From the NCBI GenBank assembly GCA_946811185.2, contig OX328104.1, forward strand, positions 47,538,505-47,602,504: a stretch of 64,000 bases of DNA, in the 5' to 3' direction. This stretch comes from Hippopus hippopus. Its lineage: Eukaryota; Mollusca; Bivalvia; Cardiida; Cardiidae. The notes beneath the pieces are model-generated. The model was not told the DNA's origin, did no database searches, and saw only the letters and a list, made by a program, of their open reading frames with translations. Below are positions 12,083 to 20,873 of this stretch, one piece after another. A program made the position numbers and the translations under genes. The stretch's first letter is position 1. Each line of letters begins with the position of its first letter.

Positions 12083-14335
12083 CTAAAACGATGACGATTT
12101 AATTTCAATAGTGTTACTACCAACTATAAAGGATTCTTGATGTTTCTTCCTTCGAGTTTTGATGATACAAGCTGTAATTATGACAACAATTATCAATCCA
12201 CCTGCGACACTAAATATGATGACTAGCTCTTTGTCAAAAGATCCACCTGAATCATCTTTATCTTTGCTTGCGCCTGGCGTGACTGATACCCTTTTGGGAG
12301 TATTAGACATTCCGGTTGGTGCTGCTTTAGATGGATTTGCATTCGATGAAAGCGCTGTGCCTGTTCCACTTGGCTCAGAAGTTTGTGAAACTGGCAAAGT
12401 CTCTTTGGTTGTGGATATAATACTACTGGTTGAAATATCAGTACTTTCATTTGTAGAAGAAGTAGATGTTTCTGTCGATAGGCTTGATACATCAGATTCA
12501 GTGGTAGTTGTTTGTTCCGTCATTGTTATTTCTGGTGTTGTTGTAGTTTGGGTCTGTGAAGTGTTGGACACTTGTGATATTGTGGTTGTCACTGCTTTTG
12601 ATGACGCTGCTGTCGAGCTATTCATTGTTGTAGAGACATTATTTGATTTATCATTACTAGGGCTTTGAGTTGTTGAAAAAGCTATGGTGGAACTTAGTTC
12701 AGTTTGATTTCCTGGTATCGAATTTGTTGTACCATAGTTACACTTGATCTGTAAAAGATTTCAGATTTGTTTACTGACTAAGTTTCTGTTTCTCTACATC
12801 ATTTCTTTAACAACAACAACAAAAAAAAAGTGACTTCATATTTTCTTTTCACCAGACCCGATGGCTAGGCAAAAACGAAAGTACTAAGGCTGATGAAATA
12901 ATATGGCGTTTTCGAGTTTGAATTTCGGATTCGGGAATAAACTCATTGTCAAATATGATTACGGTGACCGAAATGATTAAACAGGAAATCATTTCTGTCT
13001 CACTACAAAACAATGACTTTTTCAGAAGACCTGAGCACAATTGATCAATACAGAGGCTTTCTTCCCCACTCGTTGTTTTAAGAGATCTCTCGTTGTGAAG
13101 GCAAATATACATCTGGTCAAGAAGAAAAGGAAAACTTTACTCTTACGATCAAAACAATGGTTACAAATGTTTGGTGTGATGGTATGTTTCTAAATATCAT
13201 CATGTGAAAAGGCGTGTGTGAGGTTTAACAAGTAGCATATTTAGAAGGCCCCAAGTTCTACAAGTTAACCCATACGGCGCATTTTACTAATATAGTTGCC
13301 TTTGCGGCCAGTGTAGATCAAGATCAGACGTGGAGTCTAATCTTTGATCTATACTGTCCGCTTTTCTAAAACACTACAGACAAAAGGAAGCCACAAATGT
13401 GCAATTATCACGATCTTAATCAAGAATGAAAATGTCCATTGGGTTTATTAGGCCCTTTTGTATTATATGAGTCATCCTTCGTGCTGAAAACCGAACAGCA
13501 ACCAGCCTAGTGTTCGTATATATTTACATAGGTTGACTGTTTGAGCCCAGAACCTGCACTGTGATCTGCTGATGCTATTGTTCTATGGCATTGATCCATG
13601 AACAAACAAGTATTCAAACGTGTCGATCTTGTTTAACAACTGCGTCAGCTCTGTGCGGCGCTGTACATATAGAACGAATTACGGTAACACATTTCCTGTC
13701 AACGCCCATATTTTGTTTTATCTTTGTCTGTTAATCGATTTCGGTGTAATAGAAATATACTCCATTTAAAATCGATTCAAACAATATGTGCTTTAGGTTA
13801 GAGATAAGCCACGTTTTGTGATCAAACCAAGAAATACCTATCAACAAAAAAAGATAGGCGGCTTAAGAAATACAGGGATTCAAAGCATTTGACTTTTTTT
13901 TTTTTAACCTGGCAACAGTTAGAAAACAAATTTTGGCCAGTCTTTGAAGTGATTACCAATGGCCAAATATACATTTTTATTACTAAAACACCGAGGCGTC
14001 GAAAAGTGGTTTCATGCGTCGATAATCAATTTAATACCGTATCACTTTACTGTTCGTTGACCACTTTTCCAAAAAAGCGCCGATCTCTTTGGCAAGATCT
14101 CTTTAGCGGACTCTGTTTACAACAGCAAACAAAATTTTCAGAGAGGTCCGAATTCAAAGCATTTGCAGACAATTTGACTGTAGCTAAATAAATGGGATTC
14201 ATCTCTGAAAGGAAAGAAAACTTTGAGGGGAAAGGGGAAAATGCTGGTTACCAGCATTTTCTCTATTTCCCAGAATGCTTAAAATGCCTTCTACAGCAGG
14301 ATTTGTTTGATTTAAGGTTGACACATGTTCAACCA

Positions 14336-14387
<52 letters not shown>

Positions 14388-14978
14388 TTAATCTTTATAT
14401 GAGTTACTGGATAGGCAGATGTTGATACTGATTTATCAATCCGTTCAAATCGCATACGTTCATGTATATAGATATATTTTTTGATATAGTAAAACTCTAT
14501 CGAAGAAAAAACAAAGGCATACGGAATAGAATCGTCTGTGTCGTTTTATCCGGGCGATGTCAGGAAAACATCGTAACAAATGGAGCACTTGCCCTTCGCG
14601 TGCAGTTCTATCATTTGAACCACATCCCATTTGTTGGTTGCTAATGCTTTTGATTTGTAAAAAAAACCCCAATATTTCGGCTTTTTACTATTCAACAAAG
14701 TGATGGCACTCTGTCTATAAAGTGAAATTGTGTTGAAATAAACATGAAATGATATTGTTGTTTTAAACTAAAGTATGGTTGTACTGTAAAACTAATTTGG
14801 TATAAAACCATGGTTTAAAACAATATCATTTCAAACCATCGTTCTGTTGTTATCAATATCTAAACAGAATACCATCTGATAATGATTGTTGTCTTCCTGT
14901 ATTGTAGATAATAAACGGCAAATTTCTTACCTGACTTAAAACTAATGCGACAACAAGCCACTTCCCTTGCAATCCCAT
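12083..14978 (-). CDS. Mucin-like single-pass membrane protein, two exons
   Basis: Exon 1 is 14978-14931 (16 codons) and exon 2 is 12748-12083. The donor CAG|GTAAGA and acceptor TTTTACAG| join in phase 0, giving about 237 residues. Exon 1 encodes a hydrophobic signal-peptide core (MGLQGKWLVVALVLSQ). Exon 2 begins with a Cys-containing segment and then a long Ser/Thr-rich stretch (about 40% or more S/T), as in O-glycosylated mucin-like ectodomains. A transmembrane helix (LVIIFSVAGGLIIVVIITAC) and a basic stop-transfer RRKKH follow, with a short cytoplasmic tail. The specific family is not recognised. Further exons inside the 2.2-kb intron cannot be excluded. An ATG 60 bases further upstream lacks signal-peptide features, so I prefer the MGLQ start. 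The intron holds MITE pieces and a (GA)n run. Confidence 0.72.
14205..14310. mobile_element. MITE-1 remnant in intron
   Basis: Contains GGGGAAAATGCTGGTTACCAGCATTTTCTC, the central palindrome of the family, and flanking sequence AAAGCATTTGCAGAC just upstream. The outer ends are eroded. Confidence 0.6.
14338..14385. repeat. (GA)n microsatellite
   Basis: About 22 uninterrupted GA dinucleotides directly downstream of a MITE-1 remnant, within the intron of the mucin-like gene. Confidence 0.95.
14744..14837. repeat. Inverted repeat in intron
   Basis: ATGAAATGATATTGTTGTTT (14744 onward) is complemented by AAACAATATCATTTCA near 14817-14833, leaving a loop of about 45 bases. It may be a small foldback element or its remnant. 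Confidence 0.6.
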
Positions 14979-16079
14979 GTTCCCGTGCGGTGGTATCCTG
15001 TCATTGGCAATAAAAAACATGTCACATGTGCGTTGCAACTTGTAACATACAGACAGAAATGAATCACTGGTTAAACTGTCCCTATACCGTACAGGCCATT
15101 CTTACATATACCTCTAAAATGATGATGTGGTGCAAAGGTGAAGTATTTGAAGAAACAGAATTCCTGTATCAAATAGTGTGGACAACACTATTGGGAAAGG
15201 AACAGTAGCAAGTGGCAAACTGTTGCTCCTTTTCCCAAATCTTTCTGCGTCGTTTTCATCTACTTCGATGTAACAGTTCCTATTCATTTGGTAATGGGTC
15301 AAAGCACGAAAACAGATTACAACTTTTATCTTTGACCTACGGTGTGATATTAGAGCCATGATGGATTGCAAACATTGTGATATTGCGGTCATGAGACGAT
15401 CAATCACTGGCAATTAGTGATGCTTGTGAGTTAATGTTTGTATTTTGTCCGAGCTTCCAACAGCATTTCAATACTATCACGGCGACTAGTGCACCTATGG
15501 AGAACTACTGTTCTTATTTACCATTGATTTCCAAAGCATTGGTTACTTTCCGATATTTTTTTTTGTAGTGACAGAGAAAGAGAAATGAAAACCCCCTGCA
15601 TTCTTTTGAATAATTTCGGAAATAGACCTTCTTCAACTGAAAATAGAGAAGTGACTGCCTCTTTTTTTCCCAACCGGCTACAGAGGATTTGATACGGTAG
15701 GAAGGTTTTTAATGACGAATCGATACATCCATGAGTTGTCAGAGAATGGCAATATAAGAACTCCATGCTATCATACCATCGTTTTCTACTTTTTCCCAGG
15801 ATGTTTTCAAGAGCCTTCTCCTCCGGGTCGTAAGAACTCGAAATTGTGTTTTAGAGGATTCTGTTGTTTTTCACATGGCACATTTTCTTATCGTTTATCG
15901 TTAACCAGCTGCCCTTGTGTCCCAAATCTCGTAAAATTACGATAATGGTGAAATTATACAAAAATCTATCTGCACGATCACAAAAAAAAAAAAGGCAGCA
16001 CATCCATAATGTTATCAATGAAAATAGTTCTTGACCAATGCTACGCGGTAAAAAGTAATCCGAAAGAATTGAATATTTT

Positions 16080-16307
16080 TTAACACTTTACCGCACAATG
16101 CCGACTTTTAACGACCTTGGGAAAGAAGCCTTTTGAAAACATTGTGGGAAAAGGAGAAAATGCTGGTAACCAGCATTTTCTCCCTTTCCCACAATTTTTT
16201 CTACCCTATCAAAGAAAAATTGCACCATATGGGCCACAATGAAATTGTCATCTACAAATGTTTTCAATTTTGACAAGGCTGATTTTTGTCGTCTGGTAAA
16301 GGGTTAA
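16080..16307. mobile_element. MITE-1, complete copy
   Basis: TTAA at both ends (16080-16083 and 16304-16307). The left end reads TTAACACTTTACCGCACAAT and the right end GTCGTCTGGTAAAGGGTTAA. In the middle is a near-perfect palindrome with about 33-bp arms. TTAA boundaries next to CCC/GGG termini fit a non-autonomous piggyBac-type element, which is an inference. Confidence 0.85.
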
Positions 16308-17090
16308 GAGTAAACTCGTCGTTGATACTCAGCTGTACAACATTGCTGACCCCGTATTATCGAATAAAGTTGATAATAAACTTGATGACTGGACTGCTAA
16401 ATTTGATTAGAAAGTGCCTTTTGTCGAATTTACATATCTGATAGATGCCAGTTTAATCAGCGTCAGCGTGAGAAATCTCGCAGTAACTCAAATAACATTT
16501 TACTTATTACCATGATGAAACCTTTTTTTTTTTCTTTTAAAAAAAAAGTTTCTCTCTATGTTTTCATCATAAGTGCAACTTATTTTCTCCCCACTCTCGC
16601 ATTTTTAAACCTTTACAAATCAAGTCCAAGTTTCAACGATCCTGAGGGAAATATTTCCACAATGTTTTCTACCTTTTCACGGACTGTTCCAATTATTACG
16701 AATGCTTTTGATTTAGGCATCTCCAAAATTTTGTTGTCCTGTCAAGTGCCAAAATTTGAGTTAATACTGTCGTGCTTAACATTGTGTTTTCTTTCGTTCA
16801 TGTTGACCCTAGTGGGGTTCCGTACAAAATGACCAAACCTATCCAGTCATAATCAACATTTCGAACACACCCGTTATTGATAGCAAAGAAAGGTCCCTCC
16901 CTCCCAGCCAGATTTTCCAAAGCGGAAGGTTTGCTGATAACACTTGCAAAATTAGAGCAAATTTCAGTAGATTGGGAGAACTGAATGTGAACCCTAGGCC
17001 TGCTAATGGCAGATTTAAGTACATTTTCTTTAGTTCATTAAGACAATATTATCTTATTTACATCGACTGTAAAACAAGTTTCCGAAACTT
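16308..17090. other. Gene-free stretch
   Basis: The 106-codon ORF at 16512-16832 overlaps sequence that looks like an eroded MITE-1 (CCTGAGGGAAATATTTCCAC, TTTTCTACC). I see no supported gene. Confidence 0.4.
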
Positions 17091-17094
17091 ATAA

Positions 17095-17240
17095 TAACCG
17101 TGGTTGTAAGGTAGAGCGTCGGCCTCGTAACCATAAGGCCCTGAGCGCGATTCCCGGAAGCAGGTGTCAACTTTGGGACCAATCATTGGCTCACACATTC
17201 GGCGCGAGTACTGGTGTAGTTTCCAGGAAGCAGAATTGAG
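17095..17240 (+). mobile_element. Second-type SINE fragment
   Basis: The head resembles a tRNA (GTAGAGCGTCGGCCTCGTAA and GCGCGATTCCCGG). The body includes GGCTCACACATTCGGCGCGA and GTACTGGTGTAGTTTCCAGG. A reverse-oriented relative lies near 17555-17690 (GTACTCGCGCCATGATGTGG). Confidence 0.5.
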
Positions 17241-17303
17241 AGAGATAAGTACAAGTTGTAAGAACTTGTTTTTTAATCGATTTAATATTGATAGATTTAA
17301 AAT

Positions 17304-17516
17304 GAACCCTGGGCTGCTAAACGCGACTCAAAGACCTTTTGCGGACAGTGTAGATCAAAATCAGATTGCACAGAACGTACAGTCTGATTTTGGATCTACC
17401 CTGTCCGATGAGGAGATATTTTTTCTCAGAAATTAACCGATGAAGTAGCAAAATTTGGGTTCTTACTATAGGCTTGAAAGTTTCATTTCACTTACTCAGC
17501 AGGATAACGGTTAAAC
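17304..17516. mobile_element. MITE-3 copy
   Basis: Starts AACCCTGGGCTGCTAAACGC. It has the family's central palindrome (GTAGATCAAAATCAGATTGC ... TCTGATTTTGGATCTAC) and ends CAGCAGGATAACGGTTAA. Same family as 17788-17998. Confidence 0.75.
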
Positions 17517-17787
17517 TCTTGTAACCATTCTCGATAATTGCTTCCTGGAAACCTTAACTAGTACTCGCGCCATGATGTGGGTAGTTCCATAGGCTAACCC
17601 CGTTCATTACAGGACTTGAACCTGGAACCTTTCATATGAGAGACCCTCACACTTCAGTCGCTACTTACACTGATGTTATCTATCATTGTAGATCAAGATC
17701 AGACTACACGTACAGATGTATAAATAAAGATATTCCTTATACCACATGATGTAATCTGGAGCACAAGGGTATCCGAAATATCATTAT

Positions 17788-17998
17788 TTAACCCTTAGAC
17801 TGCTAAGCGCGACTAGCGGACCGTTTGTGGACAGTGTAGATCAAGATCAGACTGCACAGAACGAGCAGCCTGATCTTGGATCTACAATGTCCGATAGGGA
17901 AATATATTTTCGCAAAAAATACTTTTAAACAGTGATATTTGGATTTTTACAAACGGCTTGAAAGTTTAATTTCACTTAATTAGCAGGTTTAGGGTTAC
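17788..17998. mobile_element. MITE-3, near-complete copy
   Basis: The left end is TTAACCCTTAGACTGCTAAG and the right end is TTAGCAGGTTTAGGGTTA, so the termini form an inverted repeat starting at TTAA. The centre is a palindrome built on GATCAAGATCAGACTGCAC. Other copies are at 37120-37335 and 41496-41719, with partial ones near 13300, 35763, 49670, 52945, 53590, 55340 and 55975. Confidence 0.82.
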
Positions 17999-18176
17999 GT
18001 CTTTCTTTACTAGCTGAATTAATGCCTATTCCATTTGTATGGTGTTCCTAGGTTGAACAGCCGCTGATTCAGCACACCTCAGGAAAGGCGTGTTGATCAA
18101 GATCAGAGTGCACGAAGAAGCAGCCTTATCTTGATCTATGTACTCCTCAAAAACACCAACCGTCACGCATGGAAAT

Positions 18177-18182
18177 CACATG
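18177..18182. repeat. Target-site duplication of the Polinton (left copy)
   Basis: CACATG here is repeated at 35078-35083 immediately outside the right terminus. Polinton/Maverick integration is known to create 6-bp duplications, so this fixes both element ends to the base. Confidence 0.95.
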
Positions 18183-18690
18183 AGTAGATATAAAGTGAGA
18201 GAACTGGCTCACCAGAAAATGGTCAAACCCCCTCCCGGTCCCAACTCATCCACAAAACTCTGCATTAAGGAAAAACCGTTGATTAAGTCCAAAATGCATA
18301 AAGGTCATCAGAGGGTAAAGGTAAAATGGGGTAAAGGTCAAAGGCATTAAGGTCAAAGTGCATTAAGGTCATCAGAGGGTAAAGGTAAAATGGGGTAAAG
18401 GTTAAAGTGCATTAAGATCAAACGGTGTCAGAAGATAATCTGAGTGCCTGAAGATAATCTGAGTGCATTAAGATCAAACGGTGCATTAAGATAATCAGAG
18501 GGGAAACGGTTAAGATCGAGCGAGTGCCTGAAGATAATCCGAGGGGGTTAAGATCGAGCGAGTGTCTGAAGATAATCGGAGGGGGTCAAACGAACGGGCC
18601 TGACGACCGGGGTGAGTCAGGTCGGCTCATGGCCCTCCAGGGTCGTCGTCCGAGGGACTCCGAGGATCCGAGGATCCGCGCTCATTTTTG
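18183..18690 (+). repeat. Left terminal inverted repeat (508 bp)
   Basis: Matches the complement of 34570-35077 throughout; I found no difference by eye. Its inner half carries short repeated modules: AAGGTCATCAGAGGGTAAAG twice, AAGATAATC-type units about five times, AAGATCGAGCGAGTG twice, and four AGGTCA half-sites. The innermost 100 bp is GC-rich with internal dyads (CCTGAC ... GTCAGG). Such repeats may bind integrase or terminal-protein/polymerase initiation factors, which is an inference. The 70-codon ORF crossing the left end is not a gene. Confidence 0.95.
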
Positions 18691-18721
18691 AAAAAATAAA
18701 TCTAAGTAAACGTAAAAACGT

Positions 18722-19237
18722 ATGGAACCGCTAAAAGAGTTTCTAAAAGAATTAACCTTAGACAAAGACGGAGGTTTAATGGATGCTATATATAGCATGA
18801 AAGAGAATTTGCTAAATATAGATATAGCTAAAGATAAATTTAAAAAGTTAATTTACTCTAAACCGGATGAGCAACGAAGACAGGCTTCCGCAAGATTCGC
18901 AACGCTTCTAGTTACGTATACGAACTTTATTTTAGATTCTATCAATCCGGAAATTAGACGAGATTTTGGCTTAAAGGTGACATTTTGGAGACACATTTAC
19001 GCGAGTGAAAGCCTCTCAAAGAGAGATTTAATATTTAAGATTAAGAATACTCTAGGGCAAAAAGTAGAGAAAGGGCTAACGAGAAACGAAATAGTGTATG
19101 AAACGGTAGTAAATTTTTTATGCGTGGTTGTGGGTGGTACTTCAAATTATATAAAGAGTAGAAGAAAAGTGCGAGGAGGACAAGCTTTAAAAATTTTAAA
19201 TATGACGAACAAAATAGCTAAAAAGGTTGGATGCTAA
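18722..19237 (+). CDS. Unknown 171-aa protein next to left TIR
   Basis: The first gene of the element, starting 31 bp inside the left inverted repeat. I do not recognise the family. The sequence looks mainly alpha-helical. It has a Leu/Lys-rich N-terminal helix (LKEFLKELTLDK), a basic middle, a hydrophobic patch near residues 128-137 (NFLCVVVGG) and a basic C-terminus (KSRRKVRGG, KIAKKVGC). There is no zinc motif or enzyme signature. It is followed by the TBP-like gene on the same strand after a 38-bp AT-rich gap, so the two may be expressed together early. Related elements often carry small host-interaction genes near one end, which makes an accessory or regulatory role plausible but unproven. 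Confidence 0.75.
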   Translation: MEPLKEFLKELTLDKDGGLMDAIYSMKENLLNIDIAKDKFKKLIYSKPDEQRRQASARFATLLVTYTNFILDSINPEIRRDFGLKVTFWRHIYASESLSKRDLIFKIKNTLGQKVEKGLTRNEIVYETVVNFLCVVVGGTSNYIKSRRKVRGGQALKILNMTNKIAKKVGC

Positions 19238-19275
19238 AATATTGATATTAAATTAATAATAAAGAAATTTTATAA

Positions 19276-20079
19276 ATGTCTGACTTTTTTGTATCCACTC
19301 ACACTTTCATGGTATACACAAACTTAAACGACCTTGATTTAGGTGTAATCTTTGATGAAGTTGACATAAATTCTTCTCTCATCCATATGCTATATAAAGA
19401 GAGAGAAAAAGGTTTTAAGAAAAGAAAGGAAAATAAAACGAAACATTTATTAAACTGTATATCATTTACTTTTTCCAAGAAAGTTAACCTTAAACTTTTT
19501 AGAAACGGGGTAATTCAAGTTACGGGTAGTAAAAACTTAGATGATTGTAAATCGGGTTTACTTTTATTTTGGAGTCTTAAATGTTGTCCTAAGTTTGATC
19601 ATTTAGAAGCTCATATAGTTTCGACAATGAGAAACGTTATTTTTAACTTGGGATTCTCGGTTGATAGAGAAAAGTTATTTCGATACGTGATTAAAAATTC
19701 GAACGAGGGTGTCTGCGGGATCCCTGCTTCGTCGCCCGAGGGGCTGTCTTGCATTAATGAAAAGCAGTATCGCGTAACTATAGACTCGATAGATGATATG
19801 CCAGTTTATAAAATTAGAATAGAAGACAAGAGATTAATAGAAGAATCAAATATAACTTATAGCGAGTTTGGAATTAATAAAGCTAAGAAATATATTAGCA
19901 TATTTATATTTTCAACGGGAAAAGTCCTGTGTTCGGGTGTTCATGAGAAGTATCAAACTCTGGTTATAGAATGGTTATTAGATTTAGTAAAACGTGTGGA
20001 TATAAAAGCGAAAGAAGCTAGTAGTTTCTCGCTAAAAAAATATATACTTCCGAGTTATTTTAAAGAGATCAAAGCATAA
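19276..20079 (+). CDS. TATA-binding-protein-like transcription factor
   Basis: The 267-residue protein shows two diverged copies of the TBP saddle signature. The first is at residues 75-84 (FRNGVIQVTG), followed by a Ser/Lys-Asp-Asp-Cys helix start. The second is at 212-221 (FSTGKVLCSG), followed by a helix running to about 240. In cellular TBP each half has a strand 'F-x-x-G-K-hydrophobic-x-x-T/S-G' before its long helix, and TBP-like proteins of large DNA viruses keep this pattern. The N-terminal 'VSTHTFMVYTNL' matches the usual first strand. The protein is longer than a minimal 180-aa TBP core because of a basic insertion (residues 41-57) and linkers. The start ATG follows TTTTATAA directly. 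I infer that it directs transcription of the element's own genes, whose starts carry TATA-like motifs. Family-level assignment is fairly secure; function is inferred. Confidence 0.72.
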   Translation: MSDFFVSTHTFMVYTNLNDLDLGVIFDEVDINSSLIHMLYKEREKGFKKRKENKTKHLLNCISFTFSKKVNLKLFRNGVIQVTGSKNLDDCKSGLLLFWSLKCCPKFDHLEAHIVSTMRNVIFNLGFSVDREKLFRYVIKNSNEGVCGIPASSPEGLSCINEKQYRVTIDSIDDMPVYKIRIEDKRLIEESNITYSEFGINKAKKYISIFIFSTGKVLCSGVHEKYQTLVIEWLLDLVKRVDIKAKEASSFSLKKYILPSYFKEIKA

Positions 20080-20124
20080 CAATTAAATTTAAGTAAAGAA
20101 ATCCTATATAAAAAGTGGGAGGAT

Positions 20125-20811
20125 ATGAATTGTATCAAAAGTGGAGAACTTTGTAAAGAAAATCTTTCTATAGATTACGCGAATAAATATAAAAGCAAGG
20201 AGTATAATTTTTTTAAGATTCCAGTAAAGTACAGATACCCTAATAATAGAAATGGTCCGTTGTTTATGCGTACCCCCGTTTTGTTTTCATACGGTTTTAA
20301 TTCGTTTAATGATGAATCGAAAGATCTAAAAGATTTCTCGTTATCTTTACTATGTTATAACGGTGAAAAACCTATGAAAAAGGAAAGAGCTTTTAAAGAA
20401 GATCTGGAAAAACTAACGGGTTTCTTCCGAGAGCATGGAAAGGACGAAGAACTAAAAGAATATAAGATTAAAAATTTAGGCGCAATTAATATTTTAAGAT
20501 ATACTGATGATGGATCAGCTATGATATACGCAAAACTTTACGAAAACAGAGAATCTAGGACCCTCTTTTACGATAAAGACGGCAAAGAGGTAGAAGACCC
20601 TCTTTCATATAAGGAAATTGCTTGTAAGTTGTTTTGTATTTTAAAAGTAGAAGGAATATTTAAAAATAGAGACGTTGAAACGATCCAGATTAGAGTTATG
20701 TCGGTAAAAATAGTAGAAAAGAATGTAGAAATACCGAAGAAAACGGCAATTCCTAATATTTTAGATGAATGTCTATATCCGAGTGATGACGAGGAAGAGG
20801 ATGATGAATAA
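20125..20811 (+). CDS. Candidate single-stranded DNA-binding protein with acidic tail
   Basis: The 228-residue protein has a strand-rich body and a very acidic C-terminus (residues 220-228, SDDEEEDDE), typical of replication-associated SSBs. Segments such as PLFMRTPVLFSYGFN, the central YAKLYENRE and the C-terminal IQIRVMSVKIVEKN recall the layout of putative ssDNA-binding proteins of large DNA viruses, where a 'TP-x-x-x-(F/Y)G' segment precedes a charged middle and final strands. The similarity is by memory of pattern only and needs profile confirmation. It would serve strand-displacement replication by the protein-primed PolB. The start lies 15 bp after TATAAAAAG. The next gene is convergent, separated by hairpins at 20819-20873. 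Confidence 0.55.
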   Translation: MNCIKSGELCKENLSIDYANKYKSKEYNFFKIPVKYRYPNNRNGPLFMRTPVLFSYGFNSFNDESKDLKDFSLSLLCYNGEKPMKKERAFKEDLEKLTGFFREHGKDEELKEYKIKNLGAINILRYTDDGSAMIYAKLYENRESRTLFYDKDGKEVEDPLSYKEIACKLFCILKVEGIFKNRDVETIQIRVMSVKIVEKNVEIPKKTAIPNILDECLYPSDDEEEDDE

Positions 20812-20818
20812 AGTGCCC

Positions 20819-20873
20819 TGCTGACGAGTCAGCACCCAGCGTAAAAATATAACTTACAAGAAGTTATATTTTT
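20819..20873. terminator. Hairpins between convergent genes
   Basis: Two dyads lie between the SSB-like stop (20811) and the fibre stop (20874). TGCTGAC-GA-GTCAGCA (20819-20834) is GC-rich. AAAAATATAACTT-ACAAG-AAGTTATATTTTT (20843-20873) has perfect 13-base arms. The position suggests bidirectional 3'-end formation. The mechanism in a eukaryotic host is not known. Confidence 0.6.

Noticed and set aside
12159..12668. 169-codon plus-strand ORF
   Set aside because: It is the antisense shadow of the Ser/Thr-rich exon of the mucin-like gene; its Val/Asp-rich content mirrors the repeats.
18138..18350. 70-codon ORF crossing the left Polinton end
   Set aside because: It begins in host DNA and runs into TIR repeats; no counterpart function and chance length.
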